In this document: piece by piece, positions 1-10,506 of the stretch | How positions within the stretch are numbered: position 1 is the stretch's first letter | How the letters are laid out: every line of letters starts with the position of its first letter | NCBI GenBank assembly: GCA_964017195.1 | Contig: OZ024894.1 | Coordinates: 36,944,923-37,008,922 of the forward strand | Direction: 5' to 3' | DNA length: 64,000 bases | DNA from: Siderastrea radians | Lineage: Eukaryota; Cnidaria; Anthozoa; Scleractinia; Rhizangiidae | Translations under genes and position numbers: made by a program | Notes under the pieces: model-generated | Told to the model about the DNA's origin: nothing | What the model saw: only the letters and a program-made list of their open reading frames with translations | Database searches by the model: none

Positions 1-193
1 TTAAATGAAACTGTTTTGGACGTCCCACACACCTTTAATTTTTGCGGAAATCCCCACCCCCACCCCCAATCCCTCTTCTTAACTCCGAGAATATTTAAGC
101 TATATGACAACAAAATTTAGCATTGGTTAATATTTTGTGTGTTGGAATAAGAGGAAAAAAATTCATAACTGTTTTTTTTTTTGCTTATTTTAG

Positions 194-465
194 CTGACTG
201 GGGAGACCTCGTTTGCAATTTCTGCTGTTACTTTGCTGATGAATGAATGTGGTGAAATCGCGGGCAAAAATCTGTCGTCATATGTGAATAAAAGCACCGA
301 AGAAAAAGGGACAATACCTTCCTTTTTGTCAAACGTCACTGAAATGATATGCCCAAACGACTGCACCTTTAATGGAAGATGTGTAAATAGATCTTGTATA
401 TGCAGTGAAGGGTATACCGCCGAGGATTGTGCGATATCCATTTATCAAAGACCAGAAATCTCAAT
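194..465 (+). CDS. VWDE-like gene, exon 1 in window (copy 1): VWDE-type EGF
   Basis: This exon encodes part of a secreted or cell-surface EGF protein. It is bounded by a TTATTTTAG acceptor ending at 193 and a GTAAGC donor at 466. The open frame starts in phase 0 ([15 protein letters not shown]) and ends with two bases left over. It contains a compact six-cysteine EGF of the type found in VWDE proteins ([16 protein letters not shown], then [12 protein letters not shown]). Several N-x-S/T sites suggest an extracellular, glycosylated product. No start methionine or signal peptide is visible, so earlier exons must lie to the left. The VWDE assignment rests on motif memory and on the exons that follow. 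Confidence 0.75.
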
Positions 466-505
466 GTAAGCTAAGTGTCTTTTAGAAAGGGAGTAACTTC
501 ATTTA

Positions 506-807
506 AAACGGTACGGGGTGATGTAGTGGTTAGCGCTTTGGACGTCAGGTCTGAAGGTCGGTGGTTCGACGCCCAGTCCCTACCATCGTGTTGTTTCCTA
601 AGGCAAGAAACTTTACCCGACATTGTCTCACTCCACCCAGGTGTATAAAATGGATACCAACGACATATTGCTGGGGGTAGCCCTGCGATGGACTAGCATC
701 CCGTCCAGGGGGGAGTAGGAAAACTTTCAGTTGCTTTATGGTACGGAAACCGGGATAAGCTTCGCCCGTGTGGGCTTCCTTGGCCCGAGTGCGACTTAAT
801 CCTTTTC
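506..807 (+). mobile_element. tRNA-derived SINE with target-site duplication
   Basis: The element has a Pol III split promoter: an A-box-like TAGTGGTTAGCG near 524-535 and a perfect B box GGTTCGACGCC at 563-573. It then carries a conserved SINE core ('CTAAGGCAAGAAACTTTACC', 'GATGGACTAGCATCCCGTCC'). A 12-bp direct repeat TAACTTCATTTA flanks it at 494-505 and 808-819, as expected for LINE-driven insertion. It lies in the intron after exon 1, in the same orientation as the gene. Confidence 0.85.
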
Positions 808-819
808 TAACTTCATTTA

Positions 820-2237
820 GAAAGTAGCTTAAACCTTATTCATCCAAGAAAGATTCAACGCGAGGTCCAGCATTGGGGTAGAACAGGTCTATTTAAACTG
901 ATTTTCATTGTGCCATTTAAGCTAATGAAGCTGTGTAAAGGAATTCAGATATTTCCCGGAATGATTACAAACGTTCAATTTTATGAATGACCGTTAGATT
1001 TCCTGATCTTTTTCTGAGATCACCAGTTGAAAATTCTTTTGTGTCGACATGACGTTTAGGTTAATTGATTAGAGTTTCCATAGCAACTTGTTTAAAATCT
1101 CTGCAAACTTAGATTACACACTTAGCCTGCCGAATTGCGTTGGGAGAAAAGTGACTAATCACAACCCTAATTGAGAACAAAAGATAGCAAAGTGTTTTCG
1201 TAAACAATCAATAACTTTGAAGCATCCAGACAATACATGTTCGGAAGAAAAAAACGTGACGTCCGTGACCTCTGAATGCTCAGGAAACAGCCACGTCTAC
1301 GATTAGTTACTCTCGATACTAAATTTTGAGTAGAGCATTTAGATGTGGAATTTAGACGTCGCCCATAAACAAACCTTTATCAGTACTTTCGCTTTAGCAG
1401 TACAGCTAATGCCCGATTTTATTTGTAGAACAAACGTTTTCCAAAATTAAATTCGGCAACGCAACAAACTTGCTTGATTCTGAGAAGCACTCCCTCAGCG
1501 TAGCCAATATAAACAAACACAGATCTAAAGATAAATATCGACATTTGCGCCCTTTGATCGTTCAATTATAAAGGGAAGTTCCCAAAACTCCTTATTCACT
1601 AAGTGCTTTTTGAATAAACGGGTGCTTAGTTCTGGTTTCTGCAGTCCTTTCGCAGCCGTGGTCTTTATGCTACAAGGAAACTTGTCCTCTTTGCACCTCA
1701 TACTTGAAAGTTTCCAAATCATTTTTAGCTTCCACTTCCTTCTCCTCCAAATCCTTCATGGGAGCTTCTAGTTTCATTTCAGGGTGGTGCAAGTCTAAAA
1801 CGCAATCTTGTAATAGCTGAGAATGTCGGCAACCATTGCCCTGTATGCCGTCCTCTCGATTCACTATTACTTGTATATTCTGGGCAAAAGCCATTTGGGA
1901 GACATTTACATTTACTGTAAGCTTATAGCTTACGTGATGCGTACAAACAATCCGCGATGTTTCAATCACATCGAACCAACACTACACCATTTGAAACTGT
2001 TCAAAAATCACCATTGAAGCTAACCAATGAAAAGACTATTCCCCGATATGTCCGCAGAATTAGACGGTTTCAAATTTATTTGGAGATGTATTGCCTAGAC
2101 CCTTCAACGTTATTGGTCAGTTTATGAAAAATGTTGCCTTCCTTTGTTTTCAACTGACGTTGCGATTGGACAATTTTCTCCAAATTGGCCCTGTTCGAGT
2201 AGCCACACAGTAAGTAAAATATCAATGCAAGCTTATG
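820..2237. other. Intron sequence without recognised gene
   Basis: This is the intron between exons 1 and 2. Two overlapping minus-strand open frames (99 aa at 1670-1969 and 65 aa at 1525-1722) show no recognisable domain or splice context, and I do not support them as genes. Confidence 0.5.
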
Positions 2238-2241
2238 TTAA

Positions 2242-2642
2242 GACGGATTCCGCTCAACGTTCGAGCAATAAGTGCAAAAAATATTTACCAAAAAACTACT
2301 CATAGCACGGTGACATTTTAAATGCTATTTGAAACATCTCACTCTAGTTCACTTGCCCAAGTGACCCCGCGATGAAATTCTCAAGCATTCTGAAGAAAAT
2401 TAATTTCAAATCTCGTAAAAGTATGCTAAAAACGGGCGCCATTTTGTTTTGAACTGACATGAAGCGTCTTTTTAATTGAAATATGGATAACTTCAAATCC
2501 AATTTTCTCTTGCGGGGTCAGCTTGGGAGCAAAAGTAACGATAAGTTCTTCTTATCTGTTCTCAAAATGTGACAGTGCTGCAAGTATTTCTTTGGTAACT
2601 TAATTTTTGCACTTACTGCTCGAACGTTGAGCGGAAATCGTC
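2242..2642. mobile_element. Small inverted-repeat element flanked by TTAA (copy 1)
   Basis: The ends form about 50-bp terminal inverted repeats: GACGGATTCCGCTCAACGTT on the left and the matching reverse complement on the right. TTAA flanks it on both sides (2238-2241 and 2643-2646), the target site used by piggyBac-type transposases. At about 400 bp with no ORF, it is a non-autonomous MITE. Confidence 0.7.
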
Positions 2643-2677
2643 TTAATGTGACCGATTAATTGAACATTGTTAAACAG

Positions 2678-2781
2678 GTTACAAGGAAATGGTTTGTGCG
2701 ACAGGCGCCAACGGCCCTGTGATGATGGGGAGTGGATTTCTGAATTCTACAAACATGACTTGCCATCTCAAGGAATTCTCG
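2678..2781 (+). pseudogene. VWDE-like gene, exon 2 (copy 1), frameshifted
   Basis: The exon is bounded by a TTAAACAG acceptor and a GTACGT donor. Entered with the two bases left from exon 1, it reads MLQGNGLCDRRQRPC, the 'GNGLCD...C' motif typical of VWDE proteins, up to about 2720. From about 2722 the meaningful frame is a different one, VMMGSGFLNSTNMTCHLKEF, ending in phase 0 exactly as exon 3 requires. The two halves are one base out of register. Reading on in the first frame gives G-G-stop at the start of exon 3. A small deletion not divisible by three near 2720 is the simplest explanation. Copy 2 carries the same lesion. Confidence 0.65.
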
Positions 2782-4464
2782 GTACGTTATTGGGCGGGTG
2801 AGATTTTAGTTACGCCATGCTAGATTTTAATAGCGGAGCTCGCGGAGCACCATGGGTAAGAAAATTTGGTAACCCGTTGATCCCAAAAATTTTGGTTCTG
2901 ACGTCAGCGTACGTCCGTCCGTCCGTCCGTACAGACTCTGGGGGAGGGCGACGGGAGTCCCAAGACAGCCTGACCAGGGGAGGTGGAATGCCATTTTTTC
3001 TTGTAGCTGAAGTAAACAATATGGCGGCTGGTTCCTCGATTTTCAATACGATAATTGTAATACATTCTTGGAATGAAGACTTGTAGCAGTTCATCATGAA
3101 AAGGAGAAGGGTTGCTTTGTAATCTCGATGGCGCATATAGAAGATATTGCAGAGCTTGAAGGCAAGAAATCCTTGTTCGAGGAAATACTTGTTGTTGTTT
3201 TTTCAAAGCTAAGGAGATCTGGAAAGAACCCGGCGACTTTCGTTTAGATTTTCAAGGCCTTCTTTCAGTTCAGTGGTAAAGTAAATTACAGATTTGATTG
3301 TGGATTTACATTGTAAAAATTGTTTAATTGAGCGACTTTACATGTTTAGTAAATTACGGTAATTTTCTTGAAATGTTTTAAAAACTTGTTTAAAAATAGC
3401 TCGTAGTTCCCGTTTGCCGGCTTGCGAGTAACTTCACTCGAGGGGAAAATTGAGTGCAGTTTGCTTTCGTAGGCAAACAAGTGCTTCGTATGTGAATGAC
3501 ATTTCATGTTTTTGAAGGTTTCTTGTCCTTTTTTCTGTGTTTATGCATTAAACGAATTTTCATTAGTGAGCAAACTTATATTTAGGCTTCAGTTAACTTA
3601 ACTGAGCTTAATTAAGCGCAATTTCCTTCTGAAATTTAGTGCGTAATTTTCAATAGTTTTCTTAAAGGAATTCTACTGTATTTTATTCGAAAAGTGGAAA
3701 TCGTGACTATTCTAGACTGAGTCTGTGTTGTTTTTTTCAATGTAGGTTGTTTTTCTTCGGCGATGCATATTGGGTTGTTTTGACTAATTTGTAATTTAGT
3801 ATTCAACACCTGAAGAGTCGCTCTGTCGTCATTTTTAAGTTTATAGTCTTAGTGTAAAGTTCCTTATGTTTTTTGTTCAGTTGTGGAATATTTTATGTTC
3901 CTTATACTGTTATATTTTTTGGTTTCTCCATTTGAAGTGAATGACATTTCTGTCCCAATTTAGCGATTAAACTTAGACTCGCCGTTTCAGTGAGTGAGTT
4001 GAGTGTGGAATGTTTTCGTGTTCGTTTTGTTTTTATTAGACCGCTAAGCCATTTCAATGTGTCTTTAGTAACAGATCGAAATGAAATCTTTATTTAAGTA
4101 ACTATAAGCAAAGCATTTCTCGGTTTAAGTCTACATGTATTTTGTCTAAAATGAGACTCTAAAAGCTTCCTAAAATTAGTTCAGGGTGTGTTCTTGAAAG
4201 TGCCCAATTAATACTTCGCGGTTGAAAAACTTGTGCTATTTTCTCTTGATAATTATACGTGTGCTTGAAAGTTTCGGAAAACATTTTTTGGAGAATTTTT
4301 GTCAGGAAACGGTTTGATGCCGGGAAAATATTATTTATTTTAGCAAGATACATTTCCAGAAATGTTTCATGGTTAACAGAACTAAAGAGCCAGAGGGATG
4401 CATTGGAATCAGTGAGAAATGTGTACTTTGCATAGAAAAGTATTTAGCAATTGTAATTTTACAG
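2782..4464. other. Intron with dispersed repeat and short (CGTC) run
   Basis: Around 2813-2960 lies a dispersed-repeat-like segment (TAGCGGAGCTCGCGGAGC, then a CGTC/CCGT run near 2911-2932). It produces ORFs on both strands that I read as non-genic. The remainder (2960-4464) is AT-rich with nothing recognised. Confidence 0.5.
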
Positions 4465-5430
4465 GTACTCTTCTTGAACTACAGTGTTCCTCAAGGATCA
4501 GTTTTAGGGCCGATCCTGTACTTGCTATACACATCGCCCATTGGAGACATCATCAAACGGCAAGGACTCAATTACCATCTCTATGCTGATGACACCCAGC
4601 TCTATCTCTCATTTAAGCCCATCCACGCTGAACAACCCGGTTCTATAGCTAAAATAGAAGCATGTGTTTCTGAGATTGACTCATGGATGTTGTGCAATAA
4701 GCTGAAACGAAACAGAGGAAGGACGGAGCTATTGATCTTGAGCGCACGACACCGTCCACCCCCATTAATAGAGTACATCGATGTGTCTGGTGAACACATC
4801 GAGCCATCTCCTTCTGCAAGGAACATTGGAGTTATCTTCGATGAGCACATGTCACTAGAAAAGCGCGTTACCAGTACCTGGAAGGCCTGTTTTTTCCACC
4901 TTAGAAACATTAGCAAGATGAGAAACTGTCTATCTTTAGCAGACACTGAAAAGTTAGTTCACGCATTCATCACATCTAAGCTAGACAACGCCAACTCGCT
5001 ATTACATGGACTACCTAAATTTCTGATAGATCACCTACAAAATGTCCAGAATGCTGCGGCTCGCGTTGTTACTCGTACAAGGAAGTATGATCACATCAAG
5101 CCTGTCTTAAAGCAGCTACACTGTCTCCCAGTTAGCCAGCGCATAAATTACAAGATATTACTTTTGACCTACAAAGCACTCAACGGCCAGGCCCCTAGTT
5201 ACATTACTGAACTGCTAGAGCCTTATGTACCAACCAGGAATCTGCGATCCTCCTCCAAAAACTTACTGAAAGTACCATCTGTCAAGTTAGTAAGTTATGG
5301 TCATAGGTGCTCCTCTTTTGTAGCACCTAGCCTATGGAACTCTCTTCCGAATAATATAAGAGAGAGCGGCTCGCTATCAGATTTTAAGACTTGTATAAAG
5401 ACATACCTTTTTAACAAATTTTATAATTAG
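4369..5430 (+). pseudogene. 5'-truncated reverse transcriptase ORF of a CR1/L2-type LINE (copy 1)
   Basis: This 353-aa open frame is the C-terminal part of a non-LTR reverse transcriptase. RT motif PQGSVLGP is at residues 41-48 and the catalytic YADD at 72-75, followed by the CR1/L2-like C-terminal region ([10 protein letters not shown] near 225, LWNSLP near 328). The endonuclease domain and N-terminal RT are absent. The first 35 or so residues do not look like RT, so the ATG is incidental and the element is truncated near 4465. The frame is still open, suggesting a fairly young insertion. Confidence 0.85.
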
Positions 5431-5682
5431 ACTATTGGTTAGTCAGTTAATTAGTTATTCAGATAGTTTAGTTAGTCAGTTAGTTACTTAGTTAATTAGT
5501 TAAGTTAGTTAGTTAATTAGTTAGTTTCATTTAAAGGTTTTAATGATTCTTAGTTTTTTTTTTCATTTTTACAGCTTAGTTGTTTTATTATGTTTTTATC
5601 AATTTTATTGGTGATACTTTAAAAATTATTGTAAAGCGCTATTGGATAGCACTAGAAATAGCGCTCTATAAATTCATTATTA

Positions 5683-5717
<35 letters not shown>

Positions 5718-5718
5718 G
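4465..5718 (+). mobile_element. Truncated CR1/L2-like LINE with (TTA)n tail (copy 1)
   Basis: The insertion runs from the RT truncation point to a 3' end of the form TAAAGCGCTATTGGATAGC... followed by (TTA)n at about 5680-5717. Such simple-repeat tails are typical of CR1/L2 elements. A TTAG/TTAGT-rich stretch lies between the ORF and the tail. Confidence 0.75.
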
Positions 5719-6241
5719 AACTGAATAAGCTAGCTTTCGAAAGAATGCCACAAGAAGAGCTGTCGGTGAAAGTCGTACTGAAGTCTTCTCTTTGACGAAA
5801 AATAAGCCAACTCGCAGTTTCCTCAGCGGTCCGCATGTTTTCCCTTAGGGAATAACTGCACAACTAAAATTTACTGTATTTTACAGGACAATTAGCATGA
5901 AAGAGAGACGTGGAGCTCCCCTTTTAGGCTTGGCTAAATCTATATATTAGTTTTTCATTGAAAGACCGTTAATCCCTTAATGTCTACCATAAAATAAAGC
6001 TGTTCAAGGTGAAATTCTTTTCCAAAGCTGCTTGGAATGCACATATCTCATCACCTTTTAACTTCAACTACCATTAAAATCATTTTACCCTTTGGCTATT
6101 TTGTTTGTTGTTGTTTTTTTTTTGCCGCGGAGGAATCCATAGTAGGCCCGGGGACGGCTGACAAGAAATTAATTGTCTATTAAGTCCTATCAACGTTTTG
6201 TTGGGTGCAGAATGCAGTTTGCTGTATATTCTTGTGCACTC
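5719..6241. other. Intron with one dispersed terminus motif
   Basis: At 5912-5950 is GGAGCTCC followed by TTTTAGGCTTGGCTAAATCT and ATATATTAG, a dispersed motif also seen at 39705, 45791 and 59720. Nothing else is recognised. Confidence 0.5.
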
Positions 6242-6244
6242 TTA

Positions 6245-6377
6245 GGGATTGACCATTATTTTTTTGGAGGGGGGGGGGATGAAAATTTTTTCAAGACAAA
6301 CAATTTTTTCTGTGTTGTTGTCTGTGCAAACAATTTTTTTCCCGCTGCATCTTCCTGCAAACAATTTTTTTGGCGTG

Positions 6378-6419
<42 letters not shown>

Positions 6420-7811
6420 CATTTATTTATATACGGTTAAAATTCATCAGGTAATCTTATGTGGTAAAAATACTAATCTAAACATTACTGCCTAAAACTG
6501 CTTTTCATGAATGCCGTGTCTCTATGTCTCTAACTTGTAAAAGTATAACTGCACCATGGCTTGTTTTGTTTCCTACAAAAATTGAAAATCTCACATCAAA
6601 GTATACTGAAACATTAAAGTGTGAACGTAATTGCAAGTAATAATATAGAACTCCACCAGTGGCCTTTTCTCCCCTGAACCTAGAGAGGATTGAGGAGCCA
6701 AATGAAACAGCGCTTGCTTACACTTGCCCCTATTTTGTAGTTTATACAAGACTGGATCCAATTTGCCTTCTTCATGCAAGTGGAAAGCAGGAGACTGCTT
6801 GCTGTTTAAGTCATGATTTATAAAATGTCATCATCAAACCAGCCTAGGACCTTGTTGAAAAGCCAGTGTGACTATTAGTGAATACATGCAACCCAGGAAT
6901 TTAAGTTAATCTTTTTTCTTAATTAGAGACTTCGAAGAGTTCTTGATTAGTAATGGTAATTGTACTCAGTGGAGCAAATTCAGGGAGTAATTGGGCGAGT
7001 TACTTTAAATCAGCCGAGCGCGGAGCGCGAGGACGATTTGAAATTACGAGCACGATTACTGCTGAATTGTACAATACGAAGTACAGTTAATCCTATCTAT
7101 AACAAAATGCGAGATAAGAAAATCTATGTACCCTTCAGGGATATATTTTTAATTATCAGTTTTGCAAGCAGTGGAGAAACAGCTATAAAAAGAACCCATT
7201 TCAGTGCACCTGATTGACGCGTGCGCAACGTAGTTGTCCGATTACAGCTATCCAATTAGAAAAAGTTCTTGTTATAGAAACGATTAATACAATAACCTAA
7301 CTTTAACATTTAATGCTTTCAAGGTCCTCAGAAGAGATTATTTATAATAATGGGGTTAGTCACTGATATTAAAAAACTGTGGTAATTTGTTGGTGGAAAA
7401 GTAAAAAACAGAAATTGGGGTTTATCAACCAAGTCGATTTGATAAATTAGCCACGGGAAAGAAATGACCAAACTGATGTTCGAGTGTTAAATAGCTCATT
7501 TGCTCTTTTGAATAGCTAACACTCAAAATGTCAATTTTTGAATTAATTTGTGGTGGCTAATTTACCATGTCAAACCAGTTGATGAATCCATGCAAATCAT
7601 TTTGTACATGTTGCATTGTTATCTTGCATTTTGAAAAATAGGACTAAATTTACTTATATAAATCAAACTATGTATCAACTAGTCTGCAAACTTTTTATTT
7701 TCTCTTTTTCATGACTGCAAACAATTTATTTGGGCTTTTTTGATTTTGCAAACAATTTTTTTCAGGATTTTTCATCCCCCCCCCTCCCTCCAAAAAATAA
7801 TGGTCCGTCCC
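6245..7811. mobile_element. Non-autonomous DNA transposon with TTA target duplication (copy 1)
   Basis: The ends are inverted repeats: GGGATTGACCATTATTTTTT on the left, and a right end reading AATAATGGTCCGTCCC. G-rich and C-rich tracts and repeated CAAACAATTTTTT blocks continue the symmetry inward. TTA flanks both ends (6242-6244 and 7812-7814), as in PIF/Harbinger-type elements. A (TTA)n tract at about 6385-6418 lies inside. No transposase is visible in the 1.57 kb. Confidence 0.65.
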
Positions 7812-7814
7812 TTA

Positions 7815-8109
7815 GTTTAGTTTTTCCTTGAGGAAATCCAGTAGGTCCGTTGCACGTTGAACTGGATGGTGGCTGACATGAAGCTAAATGTCTGTCAACG
7901 TTTTGGCTGCGGAATGCAGTGCGCATGCTGGAGTTTACTTCTTGTCGCATTCCTTTCCAAGAAAAACACAAATAAACATCAACGGAACCACAATTTTGCC
8001 ATGTGCGCCAAATCCTCATTTCTGCCTTCATTGCTCAACCACAAGGATTTGGAGAGCTAATGCTACTGAGGGTATCATTCGTCAAGGCCAGGGGCAATAT
8101 TACATTGAT
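7815..8109. other. Intron, nothing recognised
   Basis: Overlapping small ORFs on both strands are present, with no domain or splice support. Confidence 0.4.
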
Positions 8110-8592
8110 CGCACTTCATAAATTTTGTAATCTGCTGTTATCTTATCTGTCGAAGTTGATGAAAACGTTTCCTAAAAATCAGTGTGAAGAGCATGAAACA
8201 GAACTCACCATGCAGAACCAGAACGTACCCCTTTTTTTAAAAATCCAGCAGTATAAAACAAACACCGGTCAGAGGACCTTTTGTTATCGGATAGTATACA
8301 TCTGGAACAATCTTGACAACACTCTTTAAACCTTGAAATCAAACTCTTATTTTTAAATTTTATTTGAAAAATATATTAATTGCTGACGTTTTTTAAAAAG
8401 TCAGCAAAAAAATGTAGTGATCCATCATCATATATTTTTAACATTTTAAAATAGTAGTATTGTATTTTAATTTACATTTTTAAACGTTTTTAGTTGTAAA
8501 ACGTTTTTAAAATTTTTAAAGTACTGTTACTGAAAAGCCCCACTATGGGAGTGTCAGTAAAGTATTGTATTTATTGTATTGTATTGTACTTT
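8110..8592 (+). mobile_element. LINE 3'-end fragment with (TATTG)n tail (copy 1)
   Basis: The ORF ending at 8329 finishes with a LINE-type C-terminus (YKTNTGQRTFCYR, then WNNLDNTL). It is followed by a 3' untranslated end (AGCCCCACTATGGGAGTGTC, then AGTAAAGTATTGTATT) and a TATTG/ATTGT repeat tail near 8562-8588. This is a CR1/L2-like terminus of a different subfamily from the element at 4465. The 5' boundary is approximate. Confidence 0.55.
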
Positions 8593-9216
8593 GAAGCTAA
8601 CAAAGCAGAGTGCAGCTGAGGCCATTCCTCCGGGATTTCTACGAAAAACACGTGTTACTGAAGTATGTGGAGCCTTCAAAAAACACTCGATATTGTTTTC
8701 CAACGCCAGTTTTCTAAAAAATCGAGAGTTAGGAACTCGAACGTTCCATTAAGTTCGTTGTCCCATTTTCTTGTGTGAGTTCGATTTCGTTCGATTGCCG
8801 AATTCAATCGAACTCTATCCATGGATTGAGTTTGATTGAGTTCGATTGAAATTCGGTTCGATTGGGTACATTGTTGCCTATACCGGGTAATACACGAAAC
8901 GTTCCATTTCTTCGTGATCTATGGCGATGACGTCTCGATGTCATCGCTACTGATGACAAAAACAGCTTCAAACTAACGTTAAAAGTCGGTATTCTGGTTA
9001 GCAAGGCCAATTTGCGCACGCCAGCATTTATGGTTTAGCGTTTGTCGCTAAATGACCTGTACTTTGACTTGTACAGCATTTATCTGGCTTTAAAAATAAC
9101 AAAATGGGAAAAAAATGGTGACGAGTTTGGTGAGAAATTGGGAGAGGAATTTCTTATGACAGTTCCCTTGTCACTATGGTGAACAATTGCCGCTTTATCT
9201 TATGTTTATTTTATAG
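8593..9216. other. Intron with an imperfect 18-bp stem hairpin
   Basis: Positions 8798-8815 (CCGAATTCAATCGAACTC) can pair with 8838-8856 in a locally repetitive TCGATTGAGT-rich stretch. Nothing else is recognised before the splice acceptor at 9216. Confidence 0.45.
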
Positions 9217-9480
9217 GTGGTTAAGTCCTCTTGGATACCAAGCAAGAAAGAAATCCGACGGCCTGGTGTTATGACTGACTTGGTGCTTGCAGACTGCCAT
9301 CTGCCCAAGTCCCCCGTGAAGCCGGGTCTCTACCATGAAGTGAATAAAGGGACGCCAGCAGCTGGATTGGTGATATCTTTGTCTAATGACGGTGATCACA
9401 GGAGTGCTAAAAACCTGACATTTATATCATATGACTCAGCTTGCATGAGTTGCGATATCTCGACTGGATGCGTCCTTAAA
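9217..9480 (+). CDS. VWDE-like gene, exon 3 (copy 1)
   Basis: The exon lies between a TTTATTTTATAG acceptor (9205-9216) and a GTAAGG donor (9481). It is 88 codons, phase 0 to 0. It begins VVKSSWIPSKKEIRR and includes GTPAAGLVISLSNDGDH, then YDSACMSC near the end. The SNDG and YDS.C..C pattern matches the region after the first EGF in VWDE-type proteins (family memory, not a search). It continues the extracellular segment begun in the second half of exon 2. Confidence 0.75.
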
Positions 9481-9838
9481 GTAAGGGTTTCTATCTAGGG
9501 ATGTTTTTCTTTTGTTTGTGGGGGGGGGGAGAGAGAGGAGGGGGAAAATTACATTCCCCTGAAAAAAAAATCATTTTATACCATGCTGGAGTAACTGTGG
9601 TACACCTAGCATCCTGAGGAGGGAAGGAGCGTGTGTGTGTGTGTGTGTGGGGGGGGGGGGGGGAGGTCTTCTAATTTGTTTTATTGCTGCTGAAATCCAT
9701 TAAATTTCTGGAAGTGTAGGACGCCATGTCTTATGAAAATGAAGTGGCCATTATTTTGTTCTTCCGGTTGATTTATTTAAAAGTATTCTGAAAAGTATCC
9801 ACAACTTGGAACAAGATTTTTTTCATTGTTTCTACCAG

Positions 9839-9953
9839 GACAACTCTTGTTTTATAAATGGCTACTGTTTCGCCCCAAACGAGACAAACCCTAATGATTG
9901 GCGCTATCAATGTATCCCAGATGTTAGCAACAGCATGTGGACGAAACGACAAG
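9839..9953 (+). CDS. VWDE-like gene, exon 4 (copy 1)
   Basis: The acceptor is TTTCTACCAG and the donor GTAATA. The exon enters in phase 0 and leaves with one base. It encodes a short cysteine segment: DNSCFINGYCFAPNETNP, then WRYQCIPDVSNSMWTKRQ. The C-x-I-x-G-x-C...NP...C-x-P...W spacing matches the usual segment after YDS.C..C in VWDE-like proteins. The joint with exon 3 (CVLK|DNSC) is in frame. Confidence 0.75.
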
Positions 9954-10095
9954 GTAATACGAATACTCATATGGTATTGGAGTTCTTTGGAAACTTTTGT
10001 GGTTTAATTAATTCTTTTTCTTTTTCGATTTCATTCTCATTTCCCTGAAACGTGCCTGATTAATATTAATACCAACATTTTTTATACATTTTTAG

Positions 10096-10506
10096 TGAAT
10101 TTTCCGCCTCGACTTTTATCAACCAATCAATAATACGCCCTGTTTCAAGAACACTTGGAGCTGCCTATTGACGTTTCAGACCCAGAAGGCATACCTGTAA
10201 CTGTGTCACTGATGGATGGAAGCCCAAGCGATGCTGTAATGAAAGACAACGCTTTATTGTGGAAGGCCATCAGCAAGAAGCAAGCACAGTTTTCACTCAA
10301 GGCTGAAGATGCATGCCAAGCCGTTTCTAATTTTAATGTAACAATTGACCAGGTTGTTTGTCAGTGTCAAAATAATGGAAGATGCGTTCCACTTCCTAAC
10401 AAGCCAAGGGGTTCAGGGTTTTATGAATGTGATTGCATCCCTGGTTTTACTGGAGAAAAGTGTGAAACTGACATTGACGAATGCCAATCCTATCCTTGTG
10501 TGCGAG
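10096..10506 (+). pseudogene. VWDE-like gene, exon 5 (copy 1): cadherin-like linker plus EGF, with in-frame stop
   Basis: After acceptor TTTTTAG (ends 10095) the frame dictated by exon 4 reads VNFPPRLLSTNQ and then TAA at 10131-10133. It continues open as [19 protein letters not shown], a cadherin-like LxLPI.VSDPEG stretch. A full EGF follows ([10 protein letters not shown] ... GFYECDC ... GEKC) and the start of a calcium-binding EGF ([10 protein letters not shown]). It ends in phase 1 at GTAATA. A second AG at 10148-10149 after a pyrimidine-rich stretch would drop exactly 54 nt, skip the stop and keep the frame, so the exon may still be usable. Copy 2 is identical. Confidence 0.7.

Noticed and set aside
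1670..1969. 99-aa minus-strand ORF in the first intron, with a charged C-terminal half
   Set aside because: No recognisable domain, no splice or promoter context, and an overlapping ORF in another frame. It is repeated only because the whole 15 kb is duplicated.
2810..3206. Overlapping 89-108 aa ORFs on both strands
   Set aside because: They run over a CGTC-containing dispersed repeat, and the frames mirror each other as expected for non-coding GC-rich sequence.
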